From NCBI GenBank assembly GCA_949317995.1, contig OX439035.1, positions 1,318,681 through 1,382,680 of the forward strand: a stretch of DNA of 64,000 bases. Reading direction: 5' to 3'. The notes under the pieces were generated by a model that ran no database searches, was not told where the DNA came from, and was given only the letters and a program-made list of their open reading frames with translations. This DNA is from Acholoe squamosa (Eukaryota > Annelida > Polychaeta > Phyllodocida > Polynoidae). Position numbers and translations under genes: made by a program. Shown here one piece after another: positions 58,684 through 64,000 of the stretch. Position 1 is the first letter of the stretch; every line of letters begins with the position of its first letter.

Positions 58684-60195
58684 TTTCTTAGAGTATGCTT
58701 GTGTGTGTGCGTCGGGGTGGGGGAGGGGCAGAAAAGGGGTGTCCAACACTTATTCATGGCACTGCAACTACCCAGTCCGATGCTGTCAGAGCTGATCAGT
58801 GCTATAAGGAGATCTGCTTCATCACCTGATAAGGAGACTGTCCATACGACGGTGCAAACCCTCCACACCAGCCCACACAAACTGCAGCCCACAGGAATTA
58901 AATCAGCACCCGCGTAAATGAACTAAATGAATATGAACATTAGCTGTCCCAGTGCTCAGTGTTAATTCATTTCGTGTCGTTCGGCTGGCAACTCTAATTG
59001 AGTCGGTAATATTCATTTTGCTGCTCTCCTCCATGAGGGAAAAATATATCAAGTTATGAAATATTTAGCAGCTAATATTTTATCACCCTAACACTAGTCT
59101 AACGCTACAGTAAGTAATGTTAGATTGATCAAAGAACTTAGATTACCCATACACAAGTGCAACTGTTTAATTAAACAAGTTTAGCATGAATGCTCTTTTC
59201 TCCATGATTAATTGTTAATCACATATTTCATTACTAATTCTAATTTATACATATTATCTTAGTCTTCTAGAATAATCATGACTTTATTGGACATACATGT
59301 ACAGGAATTACCCAATGTGGATTCCCTCAGCTATCTCATCTTTTATAATCCTCTTATGAATGCAGCGAGTAACTCAATAGGTCTGTATTTATGAATCATG
59401 AAGACTTTTTACAGTTTGGACACTCCCAGAGGCTCAACATGATGCACCAATATAGTGCTGGTGACCGATGTCCATGCTCCCTGGTACCTTATTATTACAT
59501 GTACATCTCAATGTGTGATATCACCCAGCTCCTTCATATCTTCTTGTAAATCACCTAGAAAAATAGAAAATACCTATTCATTGTTGCTACATTCTTTTGT
59601 ACCAAAAAATTGAGTTAGATATTTCTTTGTCTTTCATGGTCCTGATATTTATCTTGGTATATCCCCATATATCTATATGACTAATAGACTTATACATGGG
59701 AAGGTAACTGCACTCCCTGTATATTAAGCTATATGAAAGGGACTTAGTTTGCTAATTATGACTTTGCCAGGGAATACGTCAATATGGTGACCATGGCTCA
59801 GATTACCTGTCACGACAGATTAAGTCACATGACTCTTATTATATGACGCTAATTAGGCAGTGTAAGATGAGCAGTGGGCTACCTCTGTATATTGCTAAAT
59901 ACTTCCAACTAATCAACTCACACAGAGTCTGGTAACTCTGAAACTATTGAAGGACTGCATTACACTTTTGAGCACTTCAGTTATTTGCTATCACGATTCT
60001 TATATGCAACCCTTGGGTTTGAATCCCTGTTGAGTTAAGCATGAGAGCTGCATCCATGCATCATGCTGGCCCTATGGGGGTGATGCATACCTGAGGATTT
60101 GGCATGATGCACCAAAGCAGTGCTGGTGATAATTGTGAAACATGATGACCCTTTAAGACAATCCTAACTCTGTGATAACAGCAGTGTAAGGCATT

Positions 60196-60396
60196 AACCT
60201 GTTAAGGCACACTAATGTAGGAGTGCATCATATCTATTGGTTGCCATGACGACTCACCAGGACTTCATTCAGCATGGGGGAGTGTATCAACTCTAGGAGG
60301 TCATCATGATGCCTCAATGCAGTCCTGGCAGGTTGCAGACCAGGGCTGCATTCATGCATCATGAGCAGCAATGCCTCACTCCATTATTAGCTCTTG
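60196..60396. repeat. Foldback repeat of the ATCATGATGCAT family, copy 3
   Basis: Contains CTAATGTAGGAGTGCATCAT, CTCACCAGGACTTCATTC, GTCCTGGCAGGTTGCAGACC and GCTGCATTCATGCATCATGA. A shorter relative lies at about 60036-60130. Confidence 0.55.
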
Positions 60397-61002
60397 AAGA
60401 GTTTGAAGTCCTAGAAGGGTTATAAAAGTTTCTTCAAAGGGAATATGATTTATTGCATAAGCTATTTGTGGATGTTCATTTGTCAGGGAGCTTATAGTCA
60501 GGGGTCATTCTTAGCTCACTAATCTAATTGTTGTTATGGATGCTCCCCGGGCAATGTTACTTCATGTCGGACTGCAACTGGAGTCTGCGTCAGCCCCGGG
60601 ACATCAGCCAAATGTCTTCATTCACCTTGTTACTTTGACAATACATCATCAGTATATTATGGTGTACTCAGGACTTCTTGGGTGATGCATTACTATGCCA
60701 AGAACTATTTTTGTTAAAAATCCTACGTAAAACAGAAAAAAACTATGGATATATATATCCATAGAATAAGGTGGAAATTGAAAAAAAAAACAATTTTTGG
60801 CAATTTTCCAACTTTGGGCCACCATAGCTCAAAAAATATTGGTCCGACATACGCAAATTTGCCCTCGTTTTGAAGCTTAACATGTTTTCTTTCAAATGAG
60901 ACCATAAATAAGAAGATTGGTTGAACAGTTTTTATTCTGGAGCCACATGTATCCAAAAAGACCCCAAAAACCCAAAGGTGGGGCAGTTCACAGGAATCAC
61001 CC

Positions 61003-61003
61003 A

Positions 61004-61094
<91 letters not shown>
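61003..61094. repeat. (TA)n microsatellite
   Basis: About 45 TA units with one GTA interruption near 61029. It creates Ile-Tyr frames on both strands, which are not genes. Confidence 0.97.
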
Positions 61095-61098
<4 letters not shown>

Positions 61099-61852
61099 TA
61101 ACAATCATTTTGACAGTTGAGAGGACATTTAACCAGTTTTCATTAAGGAAATATCTGATTAATGAAATTTGTTACTCTTTGGGAATTCAATAGCTATTTG
61201 TTTGGTTCCAGAATATCAGAAGGAAAAGCAAATCATGGATATGCAATAGATCACCATTTTATTGGAGTTGTCCCTAAAATATTTACCAGAGTAGAACTTG
61301 AAAACTGTCCCTCTGAATCCATCTATCATCTGCCTGTTCTCCCCGGTGTCTAATTTCTCACTCATTTTAGAGCCGTTCATCAATGTGTCCTTCCTCTGGT
61401 GTTATTATTCCATTTATCCTAAAGCCATTCATCTAGATTTATACCTGAATATTGTCATGTTCCTCTTACCCTAAATCCATTTGTCTGCACTTCTACATTT
61501 AGATGACGAATACAATGGAATTAGGTGGAAATTTATAAGGTGAAATAAGAGATGAGGCTGCAAAAAAGCAGTAGAATTTCACTTTCTCATTTATTGATCA
61601 ATGGATTGATTTCTTTTTAGATTAGTCCAAATTGGTAGTGTATTCAAGGATCTGATAAGAAAGCAAAATTTTATTTCTTAGGCTGGTTTTTTATCAATCT
61701 GTTAAATGTATAGGCCTTCACTATTTTCTCTCTTATATCTATTTCTGTTTAAAGGTGTCTTGTTTTCTGCTAACCCTCAAGCTATCTCGATTTCCATCCT
61801 TGGGGTGTCCTGTTCCTGATCCTGAGGCCATTTGTTTCTGTCAGACTTGTCA

Positions 61853-61957
61853 AGCATTCTGAAATCTAGTTCAATTAACTCCAGCAGGGGGAGATATTGA
61901 CACCGACCCCCTTAAATAATACTGCCCTGCTTGATGCAGCCAGCGACACATCAGTTA
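61853..61957. promoter_or_regulatory. Conserved non-coding island, copy 3 (candidate regulatory element)
   Basis: Partner of 46283-46387, with about five differences in 105 bp. The region is AT-rich at its left side (CTAGTTCAATTAACTCC) and carries GATATTGACACCGAC and GATGCAGCCAGCGACACATC. It has no open frame and no hairpin that I can see. Confidence 0.35.
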
Positions 61958-61974
61958 AACTTTAATGCTGATGT

Positions 61975-62272
61975 AGTTATTAGCGGGATTCATTGGTCGT
62001 CATGATGCAGCAATGATGTGCTGCTACGTTTAGTTGCCAGTACTTCATCATAGCATCATGCCCATCCTCCAGGGGTGTATCCATAGGGTGAACATGATGC
62101 ATCAATGTAGCTTCATTCATGCATCATGCTGACCTTACAGGGTTGAATCACTCCCAGGGGTCAGCATGATGCTCAAATGAAGTGCTCATGAGCAGAGATT
62201 CATCAAAACGGCATTGGAACATCATGAAGACCAATGGACATGATGCCCTCATGCATAAACATCCCTTCTAGG
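61975..62272. repeat. Foldback repeat of the ATCATGATGCAT family, copy 3
   Basis: Carries TTGGTCGTCATGATGCAGCA, CTTCATTCATGCATCATGCT and GACCAATGGACATGATGCCC. It aligns with 46387-46712 in copy 2. Confidence 0.6.
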
Positions 62273-62807
62273 GTCAGATTTCCCACATTGCTGGATTATG
62301 ACAATAAAGTCAAGTGAATTTCTTCTCCCTGACGACAAAAACAAATCAGCTGGAAAAGAACATGGCTAATCAGATGTGCCAGTTGTCCTCCGGGCACAAT
62401 GAGGCTCTTCCAAGCAGAAACAATTCTCCAAAACAAGCCTCACAGACTCTCACACTTTAAAACAAAAGCTTTTTAGGTTTCAAGGCTGAAGCTATTTCTG
62501 ATCTCTTTTTTCCTTTGTAGGTCCATTTCTTTTGCCAGTGCCATAGAAACCAGCCTGTTCAAAGAAGTTATGTATATAGGTGCCTCAAGCAGGTCACAAA
62601 TTTAATACAACCTTTGACCCCTGTGTGTCATTAGGAGTTAGTGTATTCTGTGCTAACACAGCCGATTAAACATCACTGCATGGGGGGGTGGGGTATGTTA
62701 GGCCATTGAAATGTTTTTGTCTGAGGCACAGGATGAAATAACATGGAATACTAGGCTGCTGACTAAATATGTTGAGTGTGATGGTGAAGGTAAGACACTG
62801 TGGTCTG

Positions 62808-63528
62808 GAGCTTAATTCAAAACATCCTGGGATTGCAACCCCAGGGATCTTAGTGTAGGCACATATCATAAGACCTGGCTGGTCTACCCTATCTAATGCA
62901 GTGGTTGCAGGCCTCTCAGGAATAGCAAGTCCTGGGATCACTTCACTATTCCTTTTCCAGCGCTAAGATCACTGCGATCTTAGTGAAAGAATTGCATAGT
63001 GGTTTCACCTGAGTACAAGACCACTTACAGGGAACACTCCTGATCAAAAGAGTGAATACCCTGCTGCATACATATAGAGGGGAGGGAAGACGTTTGTTGA
63101 GTGTCCTTGAGGGCTCTTGGGGCTACTCATGCATTCAGTGCACTGTAAGGTACTTCTTTCCTTCTCTCTCTTTGTCCTGGGGGGGCACAATGCTTCTAAT
63201 AGGCAAGCATAAATCATACTTTCATGGGAACAACTCCTAAATACTGTACGGGGTCAACTGCTCCCTCTTTTGTTAGCCCATATGGGGACGGGGACTGACA
63301 CTGTTGTGAAGAAGAGCGACTCCACAGCTATACTTTATTTTGGGACTCTTACCCCTGTGCCCAGTCAGTACTTCTTGGAATAGTGTAGGAGGGCTGAGGC
63401 TAAGATCAAAGCAATCTTAGTGCTGGCTAGGAAATGTGAACGCAGTCTAATCTTAAGATCGCTTAATAGGATAAGGTAGAATTATTCCTCGCTGGAGTTG
63501 CGATCCCAGGATGTTTTGAATTAACCTC
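62808..63528. mobile_element. 721-bp inverted-repeat transposon with a natural empty site in copy 1
   Basis: The left end GAGCTTAATTCAAAACATCC and the right end (complement) GAGGTTAATTCAAAACATCC extend to about 33 bp of terminal repeat. Copy 1 reads TGTGGTCTGGGTCTCTCTG unbroken at 39942-39957; here CTG (or CTGG) is duplicated at both sides. A 3-bp duplication would fit PIF/Harbinger-type insertion. Inside are repeated GATCTTAGTG motifs on both strands and no transposase frame. Confidence 0.75.
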
Positions 63529-64000
63529 CTGGGTCTCTCTGTATCACTATCGGCCCTCTACTGTCAATGCACAGGCCTATGTAAAGTTGTGCCACCAACA
63601 TTGGCTAAGGTGACGTTTGATATCTGCATTCATCTCTGCACCACTTTGCGATTCCACTGTCTATGGGTACATATCTTATGCCCCGAGTGTCCTCTCTTTT
63701 GTCCATGTGAAGAACAACTGTCCATAAATTTAACACTAGGGTGGCATATACCACATTGCTGGTCATACAACATATTTTGATGCTAAACTCATTGAATTTA
63801 ATCATTTTCATATCAATATTTTATGAAATAGATACAGACCTAAACGTCATACAGGCATACAGGGTCGATGTTCCCCTCGAGGACTGTCATCAACTCGGGC
63901 TTTGCCCCAGGGGGAGAAAGCCCCCCATCAGGGTGGATCGTGCAAAATGTATGCCATGGTCATTTAGTTCTGTCTAAATACTTAACTATGTAACAGCAGC

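Larger units (their letters stand above)
47617..64000 (+). repeat. Triplicated non-coding block, copy 3 (runs to the window end)
   Basis: The longest copy. It keeps the 72-bp array, the 48.8-49.7 kb segment, the 56.7-57.5 kb segment, a diverged 76-bp array, the TACCGTAAT element, and the 59-62.8 kb segments shared with copy 2. Its extra length comes mainly from a 6.3-kb satellite, expanded TA repeats and inserted elements. GTATGCCATGGTCATTTAGTTC near the window end resembles the copy 2 end at 47246, so the copy probably ends at or just past the window. Confidence 0.82.

Noticed and set aside
61003-61120. Ile-Tyr-rich open frames
   Set aside because: Direct translation of a TA dinucleotide run.

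Overview
This window looks like nuclear DNA from an animal, probably a marine invertebrate. A mollusc or another lophotrochozoan is my best guess, and amphioxus is an alternative; the taxon is inferred, not proven. The evidence is one spliced gene with short exons and GT-AG introns, a laccase-type multicopper oxidase of an invertebrate kind, no operon-like gene packing, and very abundant minisatellites and small inverted-repeat transposons.

Region 1 (1-10.1 kb) holds the only protein gene I can support. It is a plus-strand, membrane-anchored, three-domain multicopper oxidase. Sixteen coding exons join in phase to give 775 residues, with all ten copper-binding histidines, the type 1 cysteine and an axial methionine. 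Several introns carry small mobile elements, and one carries a decayed copy of part of the neighbouring exon. The last codons of the gene, including the stop, are the first unit of an 11-copy, 57-bp tandem array that runs into the 3' flank.

Region 2 (10.1-29.9 kb) has no convincing gene. It carries a run of unrelated tandem arrays: 85 bp, CTG-rich, 20 bp, about 42 bp, 55 bp, about 165 bp and 50 bp units. Scattered short transposons and stretches without recognisable features lie between them.

Region 3 (29.9 kb to the end) is made of three head-to-tail, strongly diverged copies of one non-coding block (about 29.9-40.2, 41.6-47.3 and 47.6-64.0 kb). Comparing the copies explains much of the region. 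Several insertions are present in one copy and absent from another, which gives natural empty sites. A 6.3-kb satellite of 20-bp units in copy 3 is a single unexpanded motif at the matching place in copy 2. A 76-bp minisatellite has been homogenised to a different sequence in copies 1 and 3. Short islands stay about 95-100% alike while their surroundings have drifted.

Almost all long open frames outside region 1 are by-products of tandem repeats whose units lack stop codons. The most interesting parts are the satellite birth seen by paralogue comparison, the gene-tail array, the modular TA-flanked element inside the 76-bp array, and the conserved islands inside the triplicated block.
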